Source: CAWJEL01 sp964647255 (GTDB lineage: Bacteria > Chloroflexota > Anaerolineae > CG2-30-64-16). From it: a stretch of DNA of 64,000 nt. The notes beneath the pieces are model-generated. The model saw only the letters and a list, made by a program, of their open reading frames with translations. It was not told the origin of the DNA and did no database searches. The DNA is taken from NCBI GenBank assembly GCA_964647255.1, contig CAZYGI010000010.1, forward strand, positions 1-64,000. Direction: 5' to 3'. This document shows, in pieces, positions 1-8,632 of this stretch. Position numbers and translations under genes: made by a program. Positions within the stretch are counted from its first letter, which is position 1. Each line of letters opens with the position of its first letter.

Positions 1-1284
1 GCAGTGCCAGGCCGGGATGCGGTGCCCCCACCAAAGCTGCCGGCTGATGCACCAATCGCGGATATTTTCGAGCCAGTTGTAGTACACCTTGGTAAAGCGT
101 TCCGGGATGATCGTAATCCGGCCCGAGCGCACCGCCTCCAACCCCATATCGGCCATCGGCTTGATCTTCACAAACCACTGGGTGCTCACCATCGGCTCAA
201 CGATCTCGCCGCCGCGTTGTGACCGCGGCACTTGGGTCACGTACGGCTCAGTCTTGAGGGTCAGCCCCGCGGCCTCCATGTCGGCCCAGAGCTTCTTGCG
301 GCACTCGAAGCGATCCATGCCCGCATACGGCCCACCCTCAGCGCTCACCTTCGCATTGCGATCAAGCATGCTGATGATAGCCAGGCCGTGACGCTGCCCG
401 ATCTCGAAGTCGTTCGGATCATGGCCAGGCGTGATCTTCAGCGCGCCGGTGCCAAACGCCATGTCCACGTAGGTGTCGTGGATGACCGGGATCGGTCGTT
501 TGAGCATCGGCACCAGGCAGGTCGCGCCGATCAGATGCCGATAGCGCTCGTCGTCGGGATGCACGGCCACGGCGGTATCGCCGAGGATCGTCTCCGGCCG
601 GGTGGTTGCCACCGGGATGTAGCCCTTACCCGGCCCTTCCTCAAGATTCGCGCCCGCGATGGGGTACTTAAAGTAATACAGCGTGGCGTTTTCCTCGCTG
701 TACTCCACCTCCAGGTCACTGACCGCGGTCTGCAAGCCCGGCGACCAGTTGATCAGATATTCGCCGCGATAGATCAGACCCATGCGATAGAGGCGCACGA
801 ACGCCTCGCGCACGGCGCGGCTGAGGCCTTCGTCCATCGTGAAGCGCATGCGGTCCCAGTCGCAGCTCGCACCCAGGCGGCGGAGCTGGCGCACGATATG
901 GCCGCCGTACTTTTCTTTCCAGGCCCAGGTGCGCCGGAGGAACTCCGCCCGACCGATGTCCTGCCGGCGAGTTCCCTCCTTCGCCAGCATCTTTTCCACC
1001 TGGAGCTGCGTGGCGATGCCCGCGTGGTCATAGCCGGGCACCCACAGCGCCGCATAGCCGCGCATCCGCTTGTAGCGGATCATCAGGTCTTCCAGCGAAA
1101 CGAACATCGCGTGGCCCAGGTGCAGCTCGCCGGTGATGTTGGGCGGCGGGATGCTGATCACGAACGGCTTGGCATCCGGGCCGGCGATTTCCGGCTTGAA
1201 GAAACCGGACTGCTCCCACCAGTCGTAAATCCGGCGCTCAGACGCAGCCGGATCGTAGGTCTTAGGCATATCAAAGGCAGGCAT
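1..1284 (-). CDS. valS: valine--tRNA ligase, N-terminal part (runs off left edge)
   Basis: Charges tRNA-Val with valine in the cytoplasm. The window holds the first 428 residues; the C-terminal part lies beyond position 1. The start ATG at 1284 follows a strong GGAGGAG site (about 1291-1297). Visible family marks are the class I signature PPPNITGELHLGH (about residues 46-58, HLGH being the HIGH motif), the CP1 editing domain with ATTRPETILGDTAVAVHP, and the later block WCISRQLWWGHRIPAWHC at the window edge. The order and spacing match bacterial ValRS. The gene sits behind a T-box leader and its own promoter, so expression probably responds to uncharged tRNA-Val. Family assignment is firm; only completeness is unknown. 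Confidence 0.97.
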   Translation of the reverse strand, partial: MPAFDMPKTYDPAASERRIYDWWEQSGFFKPEIAGPDAKPFVISIPPPNITGELHLGHAMFVSLEDLMIRYKRMRGYAALWVPGYDHAGIATQLQVEKMLAKEGTRRQDIGRAEFLRRTWAWKEKYGGHIVRQLRRLGASCDWDRMRFTMDEGLSRAVREAFVRLYRMGLIYRGEYLINWSPGLQTAVSDLEVEYSEENATLYYFKYPIAGANLEEGPGKGYIPVATTRPETILGDTAVAVHPDDERYRHLIGATCLVPMLKRPIPVIHDTYVDMAFGTGALKITPGHDPNDFEIGQRHGLAIISMLDRNAKVSAEGGPYAGMDRFECRKKLWADMEAAGLTLKTEPYVTQVPRSQRGGEIVEPMVSTQWFVKIKPMADMGLEAVRSGRITIIPERFTKVYYNWLENIRDWCISRQLWWGHRIPAWHC

Positions 1285-1297
1285 AATCTTCTCCTCC

Positions 1298-1600
1298 AAA
1301 TAAAAAACACCCTTCGCGTCACAAGGACGGAAGGGTGTTTCCGCGGTACCACCTTGATTGGCAGATGGCGTATGGCGACAGCAAATAGCTTATGCCCATA
1401 CGACTGCCCACTCAACGCTGTAACGGGCTAACCCGTGACCGTCTACCACAGAAGCCGCAGGCCATACGCCATCAGCATTCTACCATCAACGATCCGACTT
1501 CCCGGCGACCTTCGGCGACGCTCACGTCCTGAGGAGGCTCTCACCCGGTGACCCCCTCTCGCTGGCGACGGCTTGTCGCTTACTCCTCCGGTTCAATGTC
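1298..1600 (-). promoter_or_regulatory. T-box riboswitch leader of valS (probable Val specifier)
   Basis: Read on the minus strand, 1341-1355 carries the conserved T-box antiterminator sequence AAGGTGGTACCGCGG. It lies directly before a terminator hairpin with a T-run and then the valS ribosome binding site. Stem I elements are visible upstream: GGAGGAGTAAGCGA near 1589, a distal AGCGAGAG...GGTGAGAGCC segment (about 1535-1564), and a returning strand with GAAGGTCGCC. I read GTC at 1507-1509 as the Val specifier codon. T-box RNAs pair this codon and the antiterminator bulge with uncharged tRNA to prevent termination. The T-box itself is clear; exact stem I limits and specifier register are my manual reading. 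Confidence 0.9.
1302..1340 (-). terminator. intrinsic terminator inside the valS T-box leader
   Basis: On the minus strand a 10-bp stem (1330-1339 with 1306-1315, arms GAAGGGTGTT and AACACCCTTC) is followed by six T at 1302-1307. It is mutually exclusive with the antiterminator formed by the conserved T-box sequence just upstream. Confidence 0.88.
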
Positions 1601-1621
1601 TTTACGTATGCAATTGTGACG

Positions 1622-1649
1622 ATTATAGCCGGATCGGCGGCGTTGTCAA
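1622..1649 (-). promoter_or_regulatory. sigma-70 type promoter of valS leader
   Basis: Consensus TTGACA (1644-1649) and TATAAT (1622-1627) on the minus strand are separated by 16 bp. Transcription would start near 1615 and enter the T-box leader. Confidence 0.85.
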
Positions 1650-1672
1650 ACAGGGGAAGCGCGCGGCCGGAT

Positions 1673-2953
1673 TCACCCGCTCGCCGGCACCGCCCGGCGC
1701 AGATCGGCGATGACGCCGCTCAAGTCGCTGCGCAGCGATGAACCTGCAGGCACCTGCAGTAATAGTCCTTCGGCGTCAGTAAGCTGTTTGCGAGCGAAGG
1801 CGAAGTCAATCGCACCCAGGTTGACCTGCTGGCGCACCGGCAGCAGCAGGTTCAGAGCCTCATCAAAGATCTCGCTCGGCGTGAGCAGGGCTGCATCCGC
1901 GCCAACCTCGCGCAGCGAGCGCATCCCGCGCAGCATCGCGTCGCTGGCAGCCATGTCGGCCGGGCTGACAAGCCACTTGGCGGCCTCGCCGGCCAGCTTC
2001 TGAAACGCGTCTTCCGGCGAGGCGCCGCGGCGAGCCAACGTGGTGCTCATATCCACCCGGTTGTGGGCCAGGTCGGTGCGCTGGATAGACAACTGGTACG
2101 CGCCCTTCGCATCCTGCAGCAGCGCGCCCGTCAGCTTATACCCGCGCGCCGGGGGCAGGACCCAGCTCCATAGGATCTTCAGCCAGCCCATGCCGCCCAG
2201 ATCGAGCGTCGCTTCCGGCTGAACCGGCACTTCTTTGGCGTGCACCAACTGGTTCCACTGCACTAGCTTCTCGCTCAACGCCTGAGTCACGATCCCCGGG
2301 ACATTGGCGCCGTCGGCGCCCAGACCGTTGGAGAAGTCACCGATCAGGAAGCCCGGCGCAACCGCAGGCCGCTTGAAGAGCGGCAGAACGCGCAACAGCC
2401 ATACCTCACGCAGCCAGTATAGCAGCCAGCGCAGCACCGCAGCCGCCAGATAGACCAGCACGACGACCAACAACCCGCCGAGGGCCGTGCTGGCATAATC
2501 GAGCAATTTGGCGCGGATCGTCGCGGCCGCGGACGGCGGCGCCGCCGCGGGCGGCTCGGTCGGCGCCGGGGTGACGACCGGGGCCGCGGCCGTGGCGTGC
2601 GCGGCAGCCTGGCCGTCGAGCGCCGCCTTCAGCCCCGCCAGCGCCGCCGGATTGCCGCGATCCGCTTCCACAACCGCCGCAAAGATCGCCGCCGCCCGCG
2701 CAAAGTCCTTGCCATCCAGGTACGCCTGCCCGAGTGCCAGTTGCGTCTGGAGCGCGGTGAAGGTCGGCGTCGCGGTCGGCGTGGGCGCGGGCGTGTTGGT
2801 CGGGGCCGGCGTCGAAGTGACCGTCGCCGGGGCCGGCGTGGGCGCGGGCGTTGGCGTGTCCTGCGCAAGGAGCGTCGCGGGGCTCAGCAGGGCAACGAAC
2901 AACAGCGCTATCAGAAGCCCGAATGCAGGCAACTTCATTCGTCGGGGACTCAT
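1673..2953 (-). CDS. exported/membrane-anchored protein with Pro-Thr linker and one central membrane helix
   Basis: 426 residues; I do not recognise a named family. ATG at 2953 is chosen because GGAGGTCATC precedes it; upstream codons in frame lack such a site. A signal peptide (about 6-30, hydrophobic core ending LLAQ) leads into a Pro/Thr/Ala linker (about 32-65). A TPR-like helical pair follows (ALGQAYLDGKDFARAAAIF), then a second Pro/Ala linker and a transmembrane segment (about 155-180, ALGGLLVVVLVYLAAAVL). The roughly 240-residue C-terminal region contains GFLIGDFSNGLG, a basic pattern resembling cytosolic sensor or scaffold domains. Transcribed from a promoter back-to-back with that of the downstream plus-strand gene. 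Function unknown; a membrane-bound stress or envelope scaffold is possible. Confidence 0.8.
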   Translation of the reverse strand: MSPRRMKLPAFGLLIALLFVALLSPATLLAQDTPTPAPTPAPATVTSTPAPTNTPAPTPTATPTFTALQTQLALGQAYLDGKDFARAAAIFAAVVEADRGNPAALAGLKAALDGQAAAHATAAAPVVTPAPTEPPAAAPPSAAATIRAKLLDYASTALGGLLVVVLVYLAAAVLRWLLYWLREVWLLRVLPLFKRPAVAPGFLIGDFSNGLGADGANVPGIVTQALSEKLVQWNQLVHAKEVPVQPEATLDLGGMGWLKILWSWVLPPARGYKLTGALLQDAKGAYQLSIQRTDLAHNRVDMSTTLARRGASPEDAFQKLAGEAAKWLVSPADMAASDAMLRGMRSLREVGADAALLTPSEIFDEALNLLLPVRQQVNLGAIDFAFARKQLTDAEGLLLQVPAGSSLRSDLSGVIADLRRAVPASG

Positions 2954-3065
2954 GATGACCTCCGGGAGCAGCGAGAGCGAACACCTGCACTTGCGGCTAC
3001 GCCGCAGCGCGAGGTGCAAGTGTCAGCGAATGACGATTGACGAATGACAAATTGAACCAACGGCG

Positions 3066-3094
3066 ATTATAGCATTGCTTGTGGGACGTGGCAA
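3066..3094 (-). promoter_or_regulatory. promoter of the 426-aa membrane protein gene
   Basis: Minus strand TTGCCA (3089-3094) and TATAAT (3066-3071) with 17-bp spacing; TGC immediately before TATAAT makes an extended -10. The leader to the ATG is about 105 nt. Confidence 0.75.
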
Positions 3095-3124
3095 TTGCCG
3101 CGGGCCGCGGCGACGTGCTATAAT
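3095..3124 (+). promoter_or_regulatory. promoter of the HMT/MTHFR gene, abutting the divergent promoter
   Basis: Plus strand TTGCCG (3095-3100) and TATAAT (3119-3124), spacing 18 bp. Its -35 box directly touches the -35 box of the opposite promoter, and the two form the palindrome GGCAATTGCC (3090-3099). Confidence 0.72.
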
Positions 3125-3153
3125 CTGGAAGCTCGCAACTGGAAGCTGGACGT

Positions 3154-3204
3154 ACGTGCCTGGCGCTTTCCGATCCCTGCCATGATGGCAAGCGCCAGGC
3201 ACGT
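3154..3204 (+). repeat. 15-bp perfect inverted repeat in the 5' leader of the HMT/MTHFR gene
   Basis: Arms ACGTGCCTGGCGCTT (3154-3168) and its exact complement (3190-3204) enclose a 21-nt loop that itself contains TGCCATGATGGCA. It lies about 25 nt downstream of the predicted transcription start and 50 nt before the ATG. No T-run follows, so it does not look like a simple terminator. It could be a leader RNA structure, an operator, or a stray palindromic repeat. Confidence 0.75.
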
Positions 3205-3254
3205 TTGCGCACAATCCAGGCCCGACGCGGCATTCACTGCGGGCCGGAGATGAC

Positions 3255-5144
3255 ATGCAACATCCTTTCCTGGAACGTCTGGGCCGCGGCCCGATCCTGG
3301 GCGACGGAGCGATGGGGACGATGCTCCATGTCCACGGCGCGGCGCTGGACCAATGCGTGGAAGCGCTCAACCTGTCACAGCCTGACTGGGTGCGTGACGT
3401 GCATCTCGCCTATATCAAGGCCGGCGCGGAGGTGCTCCAAACCAATACCTTTGCCGCCAGCCGGCCCCGGCTGCTGGATTTTAACTTGGGTGAAAAAGTG
3501 CGGGAGATCAACTTCCGCGGGGTCAAACTCGCGCGCGAGGCGCGCGAGATCAGCGGCCAGGCGGTGTTCATCGCCGGCTCGGTCGGGCCGCTGGGCAAAC
3601 GGGTGCGCCGCGGCGGAAAGCTGGACGCCGTGGCTGCGGAAGCAGCCTTCGCTGATCAGATCGCTGCGCTTTGGGAAGCCGGCGCTGATCTGATTGTCCT
3701 GGAGACGTTCTCAGATCTGGATGAATTGGCCGCGGCGGTGCGGGTCGTGCGGGCGACCACCGATCTGCCCGTGGTGGCCGAGGCGACGTTTGGCAACGAC
3801 GGCATGGCCGCATCGGGCGCGAAGCCGGCCGAGGTCGCCCGCTGGCTGGCGTCGCTGGGCGTGGATGTGGCCGGGGTGAACTGCTCGCTGGGGCCGGCGC
3901 GCATGTTGGAGTTCATCGTCGAGATGCACGCTGCCGAGCCGGCCTTGCGGCTCTCGGCCATGCCCAACGCCGGCCTGCCCTATCGCCAGAGCGACCGGAT
4001 GATTTACCCATCGGCCCCGCTCTACTTTGCTGAGCGGGTGCCACAATTCCTGGACGCCGGCGCGGTGCTGGTGGGCGGCTGCTGCGGCACAACTCCGGCC
4101 CATATCCAGGCCATGCGCGGAGCACTGGATGTGCTCGTCAGGCAAGGAACATCCGGCGTCGTGGGTGATCTGGCGCCCCTGCCGATGGTGCGCGTGACCT
4201 CGCCGACGCTGGCCGAGACACAAGACGCGGCGCCTGAACCGACGGGACTGCTGAAGAAGCTCCAGGCCGGCAAATTCGTCGTCAGCGTCGAAGTGGATCC
4301 GCCGCGTGGGTTCTCCGCGGCAAAGATGCTGGAAGGGGCGCGCATCGCCCAAGAACGCGGGGCGGATGCAGTCAACGTCGCGGACAGCCCGATGGCGCGC
4401 GTGCGGATGGGCGCGCTGGCCCTGTGCGTGCTGATCCAACAGCAGGTGGGCATCGAGACGATCCTGCACCTGACGACGCGCGATCGCTCGCTGATGGGCC
4501 TGCAGGCCGACCTGATCGGCGCGCACGCGCTGGGCGTTCGCAACATCATTGCCCTCACCGGCGATCCGCCCAGCCTGGGCGACCAACAGGATTCCACCGC
4601 GGTTTATGATGTGGACTCCATCGGCCTGGTGCGCGTGATTGACGGGTTCAACCGCGGGCTGGACCGGGCCGGCAAGCCGTTCGGCAGCCGTTCGGCGTTC
4701 ACGATCGCCGTCGCCAGCGACCCGACGCGCGCCGATCTCGTCCAGGAGGTGGATCGCTTCCACCGCAAGGTCGCCGGCGGCGCGCACCTGACGATGACGC
4801 AGCCGATCTTCGACGCGGCGGTGTGGCGGCGGTTCTTTACCCTGTACGAGGAGCGCCACGGCCCGTTCCCCGTCCCCGTGCTGATCGGCATCCTGCCGCT
4901 GCAAAGCCACCGTCATGCCAGCTTCCTGCACAACGAGGTGCCGGGCATCACCTTGACCGAGGAGGCGCTGCGCCGTATGGAACGCGCGGGCGCGGACGGG
5001 CGCAAGGAGGGCGTGAAGATGGCCCAGGAGCTGCTGCTGGAACTGCGCGAGCTGCCCAAGGTGCAAGGCGTCTACCTGATGCCGAGCTTTGGTCGGTACG
5101 AGGTGGCCTGTGAGGTCTTGGACGTGGTGAAACGTGATGCGTGA
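3255..5144 (+). CDS. yitJ: bifunctional homocysteine S-methyltransferase / methylenetetrahydrofolate reductase
   Basis: 629 residues with two domains. Residues 1-290 are a zinc-dependent homocysteine methyltransferase barrel with the metal ligands Cys210 (GVNCSLGP) and Cys276-Cys277 (GGCCGTTP) and the start motif GDGAMGTML. Residues 335-626 are a MetF-type flavoprotein (VSVEVDPPRG, NIIALTGDPP, MTQPIFD). The fusion matches the Bacillus YitJ architecture, which makes 5-methyl-THF and transfers its methyl group to homocysteine for methionine synthesis. Start at ATG 3255. A divergent promoter and a long inverted repeat lie upstream. The 3' end overlaps maf, suggesting co-transcription. No SAM riboswitch was recognised in the leader. 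The fused architecture is clear; the methyl donor used in vivo is not. Confidence 0.95.
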   Translation: MQHPFLERLGRGPILGDGAMGTMLHVHGAALDQCVEALNLSQPDWVRDVHLAYIKAGAEVLQTNTFAASRPRLLDFNLGEKVREINFRGVKLAREAREISGQAVFIAGSVGPLGKRVRRGGKLDAVAAEAAFADQIAALWEAGADLIVLETFSDLDELAAAVRVVRATTDLPVVAEATFGNDGMAASGAKPAEVARWLASLGVDVAGVNCSLGPARMLEFIVEMHAAEPALRLSAMPNAGLPYRQSDRMIYPSAPLYFAERVPQFLDAGAVLVGGCCGTTPAHIQAMRGALDVLVRQGTSGVVGDLAPLPMVRVTSPTLAETQDAAPEPTGLLKKLQAGKFVVSVEVDPPRGFSAAKMLEGARIAQERGADAVNVADSPMARVRMGALALCVLIQQQVGIETILHLTTRDRSLMGLQADLIGAHALGVRNIIALTGDPPSLGDQQDSTAVYDVDSIGLVRVIDGFNRGLDRAGKPFGSRSAFTIAVASDPTRADLVQEVDRFHRKVAGGAHLTMTQPIFDAAVWRRFFTLYEERHGPFPVPVLIGILPLQSHRHASFLHNEVPGITLTEEALRRMERAGADGRKEGVKMAQELLLELRELPKVQGVYLMPSFGRYEVACEVLDVVKRDA

Positions 5145-5772
5145 CGCGTGTCTGGTGTTGGCTTCCCAGTCGCCGCGGCGCCGCCAACTGCTGGCTGCGC
5201 TGGGGCTGACCTTCGCCCTCGACGCGGCCGACGTGGATGAGACGCCGCTCCCCGGCGAAGCGCCGGATGCGCTGGCGTGCCGGTTGTGCCGGGCCAAGGC
5301 CGCGGCCGTGACGAAACGCCACCCGGGCGCGACGATCCTCGCCGCCGACACGATGGTGGCGCTGGATGGCCTGCTGCTGGGCAAACCCGCCGATGAATTT
5401 GAGGCGACCGCCATGCTCCGCCGGTTGCGCGGCCGCACGCACCAGGTCTACACCGCGGTGTGCGTGGCGCACGAAGGCGCGTTGAGTGCCCGCCTATCGG
5501 TCAGCGACGTGACGATGCGCGCCTACAGCGACGCCGAAATCGCCGCGTACGTGGCGACCGGCGATCCGCTGGACAAAGCGGGCGCGTACGCGATCCAGCA
5601 CCCGCTCTTCTCGCCCGTGGCCGCGTGGGACGGCTGCTATGCCGGGATCATGGGGCTGCCGCTACGGCTGGTCGGCGAGATGCTGGCGGAAGCGGGCGTG
5701 CAGGCGCCGGTTGATCCGGCTGCGGTCTGTCGCGGGCTGAACGGCGGCCGGTGCTGCGTCCTCGCCGGATAG
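5137..5772 (+). CDS. maf: Maf-like nucleoside triphosphate pyrophosphatase
   Basis: 211 residues, the usual Maf length. Hydrolyses non-canonical or specific NTPs (dTTP/UTP type or m7GTP type) to the monophosphate; linked to cell division control. The N-terminal phosphate-binding motif LASQSPRRRQLL, the central ILAADTMVALDG and the block GDPLDKAGAYAIQ (substrate pocket) are all present. The start could be GTG 5134 or ATG 5137; I chose ATG because GGTGA at 5126-5130 sits at a better distance. The gene overlaps the 3' end of the preceding gene by 8 nt and is followed after 44 nt by the helicase gene. Confidence 0.95.
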   Translation: MRDACLVLASQSPRRRQLLAALGLTFALDAADVDETPLPGEAPDALACRLCRAKAAAVTKRHPGATILAADTMVALDGLLLGKPADEFEATAMLRRLRGRTHQVYTAVCVAHEGALSARLSVSDVTMRAYSDAEIAAYVATGDPLDKAGAYAIQHPLFSPVAAWDGCYAGIMGLPLRLVGEMLAEAGVQAPVDPAAVCRGLNGGRCCVLAG

Positions 5773-5816
5773 ATCACCGCCAAACTGCTCGATCACAATC
5801 TATTCTGGGAGCGACT

Positions 5817-8276
5817 ATGCAAGATGACATCCTCGCCGGCTTGAACCCGGCGCAGCGGGAAGCGGTGACGGCGGTCAAGGGGCCGGTGCTGGTGCTGGCC
5901 GGGCCAGGGTCGGGGAAGACGCGCGTGCTGGCGCACCGCGTGGCGTATCTGCTGCGCGTGGCCGGCGCGCACCCGCGCGCGGTGATGGCCGTCACGTTCA
6001 CCAACAAGGCCGCGGCCGAGATGCGCGAGCGGATCAACAAGCTGTTGGGCGAATCGGTGCCGGTGAGCACGGGCTGGAAGGGGTTGACCATCGGCACGTT
6101 CCACAGTCTCTGCGCCCGCATCCTGCGCGCTGAGGCCGGCCCGGCCGGGCTGAACCCGAACTTCGTCATCTACGACGACAGCGAACAGTTGACCGCAGTC
6201 AAGCAGGCGCTGCGCGACCTGAAGCTGGACGAGAAGATGTACCGGCCGGAGGCGATGCGCGGCGCGATCTCTAAGGCAAAAAACGAGCTGGTGAAGCCGG
6301 AAGCCTACGAATCGAACACCTACTGGGCCGAGATCGCCCGCCGGGTGTATGCGCGCTACGATGAAATCCTGAAGGCAAACGGGGCGCTAGACTTCGACGA
6401 CCTGCTGACCAAAGTCACGTGGCTGCTGAGCGAACAGCCGGAGGTGCTGCGGCGCTACCAGGATCGTTACGAGTACCTGCTGGTGGATGAATTCCAGGAC
6501 ACCAACATCGCCCAGTATGAGATGGTGCGGCTGCTGGCAAACCTGCGCCGCAACGTCTTTGCGGTGGGCGATGAGGACCAATCGGTTTACGGCTGGCGCG
6601 GGGCCGACTATCGCAACGTGATGCGCTTCCGCGAGGACTTCCCTGAGGCGCGGGTGGTCTTGCTGGAGCAAAACTACCGCTCGACGCAGACGATCCTCGA
6701 CGCGGCGAACGCGATCATCGCCAAAAACCGCTTCCGCACGCCCAAGAAGCTCCGCACCGACCGGGGCCACGGCTTGCAGGTGATCGTCCACGAGGCGTAC
6801 GACGAGACCGACGAGGCCGGGTTCGTGGCGAGCACGATTCAGCGGCTTGCGTCAAAGGGCGAGGCGAAGCTGGGTGACTGCGCGGTGATGTACCGCACCA
6901 ACGCGCAGTCCCGCTCGCTGGAAGACGCGTTCGTGGCGCGGGGGATGCCCTACCGGCTGGTGGGCGGCACGCGTTTCTATCAGCGCAAGGAGATTAAAGA
7001 CGCGCTGGCCTATCTGCGGCTGGTGCACAACCCCGCGGACAACGTCAGTCTGGCCCGCGTGATCAATGTCCCCCCGCGCGCCATCGGCGAGAAGACCATC
7101 GCGGCCTTGAACAGTTGGAGCGCCGGCCTGGGCGTTTCGATGGTCGGCGGCCTGGCGCTGGTGGCGGGCGACCTCAAGAGCCCTGCGCTGCCTGCGGAGA
7201 AGTTGCCCGCGATATCTCCGCAGCCGCCCCAGCACCCCTTTGCGGCCGCGGCGCAGCGCGCGCTGGTCGGCTTCTACCGACTGCTCGCCAGATGGATCGC
7301 GGCCAAGGATGGTATCACCGTCGCTGCGCTGCTCAATCAAATCACCGAGGAATCAGGCTATGCCACCTGGCTGCGCGACGGCACGGAGGAGGGCGAAGAC
7401 CGCTGGGCCAACCTGCAGGAGCTCCGCACGGTCGCCGCACACTATGACGACTTCCCCCCTGAGATTCGCCTCACCTCTTTCCTGGAGGAGATCGCACTGG
7501 TATCGGACCAGGACGAGGTGAAGGGCGAGGAAGACCGCGTGACGCTGCTGACCATCCACACGGCCAAAGGCCTGGAGTTCCCGGTGGTGTTCATCGTCGG
7601 GCTGGAGGAGAACATCTTCCCGCACAGCCGCAGCATGGAAGACCCCGACCAGATGGAGGAGGAGCGTCGGCTGATGTACGTCGGCGTGACGCGGGCCAAG
7701 GATCGGCTCTACCTGGTGCATGCGTTCCGACGGATGATTTGGGGCCGCAGCGAGGTGTTTGAAGCATCGCGCTTCCTGAAGGACATTAAACCGCTCGCGG
7801 CGACGGCCAACGGGACAAACAACGGTGTGCGGACGTCTCCGGGCATGAACGAGCGGGCCGGTGCCGGCTTCGGCGGTCGGACGGCCGCCGGGACGTGGGA
7901 GCGGCGCGACCGCGCCGAGCGAGATGAGGACGAATGGGAGCTGCCCAAGCATCGCCGTGAGGAGCGGCCCACGGCGCCGTTCGGCGCGGGGTCGCAGGGT
8001 GGGTCTGACAGCCGGCCGGCGGATCGTACACGCTGGGCCCCCGGTGCGCTGCCCAAGTCAGCCCCCGGCAAGCCGGCCGACAAGGCCGGCCGCCAGCCGC
8101 AGTTCAAGTCCGGCGACCGTGTGGATCACGGCCTGTTCGGCCAGGGGATCGTGCTGAAGTCGGAACTGACCGCGGACGACGAGGAAGTGACAATCTCGTT
8201 CGCCGGCAAGGGGACGAAAACGCTGTTGGCGAGTTTTGCGAAGCTGCGCAAGGTGACGGAGCCGTTGACACGTTGA
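5817..8276 (+). CDS. pcrA: ATP-dependent DNA helicase of the UvrD/PcrA family
   Basis: 819-residue superfamily 1A 3'-5' helicase for nucleotide excision repair and removal of RecA or stalled polymerase. Walker A GPGSGKT is at residues 29-35, motif II is VDEFQD, motif III GDEDQSVYGWRGAD, and motifs V-VI include LLTIHTAKGLEFPVVF and VGVTRAKDRLYL. The C-terminus has the PcrA-type linker rich in Arg/Pro and a Tudor-like end (GDRVDHGLFGQGIV). ATG at 5817 is preferred over an upstream in-frame start because GGGAG lies just before it. A Pro/Ala-rich stretch around residues 455-485 in the 2B/1B region looks inserted relative to textbook PcrA. Probably co-transcribed with maf. Confidence 0.96.
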   Translation: MQDDILAGLNPAQREAVTAVKGPVLVLAGPGSGKTRVLAHRVAYLLRVAGAHPRAVMAVTFTNKAAAEMRERINKLLGESVPVSTGWKGLTIGTFHSLCARILRAEAGPAGLNPNFVIYDDSEQLTAVKQALRDLKLDEKMYRPEAMRGAISKAKNELVKPEAYESNTYWAEIARRVYARYDEILKANGALDFDDLLTKVTWLLSEQPEVLRRYQDRYEYLLVDEFQDTNIAQYEMVRLLANLRRNVFAVGDEDQSVYGWRGADYRNVMRFREDFPEARVVLLEQNYRSTQTILDAANAIIAKNRFRTPKKLRTDRGHGLQVIVHEAYDETDEAGFVASTIQRLASKGEAKLGDCAVMYRTNAQSRSLEDAFVARGMPYRLVGGTRFYQRKEIKDALAYLRLVHNPADNVSLARVINVPPRAIGEKTIAALNSWSAGLGVSMVGGLALVAGDLKSPALPAEKLPAISPQPPQHPFAAAAQRALVGFYRLLARWIAAKDGITVAALLNQITEESGYATWLRDGTEEGEDRWANLQELRTVAAHYDDFPPEIRLTSFLEEIALVSDQDEVKGEEDRVTLLTIHTAKGLEFPVVFIVGLEENIFPHSRSMEDPDQMEEERRLMYVGVTRAKDRLYLVHAFRRMIWGRSEVFEASRFLKDIKPLAATANGTNNGVRTSPGMNERAGAGFGGRTAAGTWERRDRAERDEDEWELPKHRREERPTAPFGAGSQGGSDSRPADRTRWAPGALPKSAPGKPADKAGRQPQFKSGDRVDHGLFGQGIVLKSELTADDEEVTISFAGKGTKTLLASFAKLRKVTEPLTR

Positions 8277-8345
8277 CGGGTTGGCGCGTTGACGGGCTCA
8301 CACGGTGGTGGGTTCGCACGTTGGCGGGTTGGCACGATCCAACAA
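8265..8345 (+). repeat. degenerate tandem word repeat (CGTTGACGGGTTGG type) after the helicase gene
   Basis: Variations of CGTTGACGGGTTGGCG and ACGTTGGCGGGTTGGC are repeated about five times, starting inside the last codons of the helicase gene. No gene is seen between 8277 and 8365. Similar word-like repeats recur at other gene borders in this window. Confidence 0.7.
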
Positions 8346-8365
8346 ACCAGCAAACCAACCAACGT

Positions 8366-8632
8366 TCAAACATCCCCGCGCAGCCAAGCACGAGAGAGGA
8401 TCCACCGCCCCTCGGCGAGCGCGCAGCGCAGCTCGAACGTCTCGCCGGTGGGGGTGCGCACGAGATAGCAGCGCCACGCGACGCCGTCCGCCGCCTCCTC
8501 CCACTCGCGGCCGTGATCCGCGATGTAGCGAGTGCGATCCCGCCAGATAAAGGCGGTGGGCTGGATGTGACCATCAGGCAGGAAACGGGCCTGAACGAGG
8601 ATCGGTTCGTTGACAAACTCAGGAAGAGCCAT
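8366..8632 (-). CDS. small DUF6504-like protein
   Basis: 88 residues. The sequence LPEFVNEPILVQ...PTAFIWRDRTRYIADHGREWE...CYLVRTPTGETFELRCAL...WILSRAW resembles the small beta-rich DUF6504 proteins of Actinobacteria and Chloroflexota, whose role is unknown. The start is ATG at 8632, with GGAG upstream inside the opposite gene. This ATG shares the CATG tetranucleotide with the plus-strand HAD start, so the two genes are head-to-head and overlap by 2 nt. It has no room for an intergenic promoter and must be transcribed from within the HAD gene. Family match is by memory and moderate. Confidence 0.7.
   Translation of the reverse strand: MALPEFVNEPILVQARFLPDGHIQPTAFIWRDRTRYIADHGREWEEAADGVAWRCYLVRTPTGETFELRCALAEGRWILSRAWLRGDV

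Noticed and set aside
3154..3204. Leader hairpin of the HMT/MTHFR gene as an intrinsic terminator
   Set aside because: No T-run follows the stem; no SAM riboswitch consensus was recognised either.
3711..5438. A 575-codon minus-strand open frame opposite the HMT/MTHFR and maf genes
   Set aside because: Shadow frame of two well-supported genes; no family resemblance.
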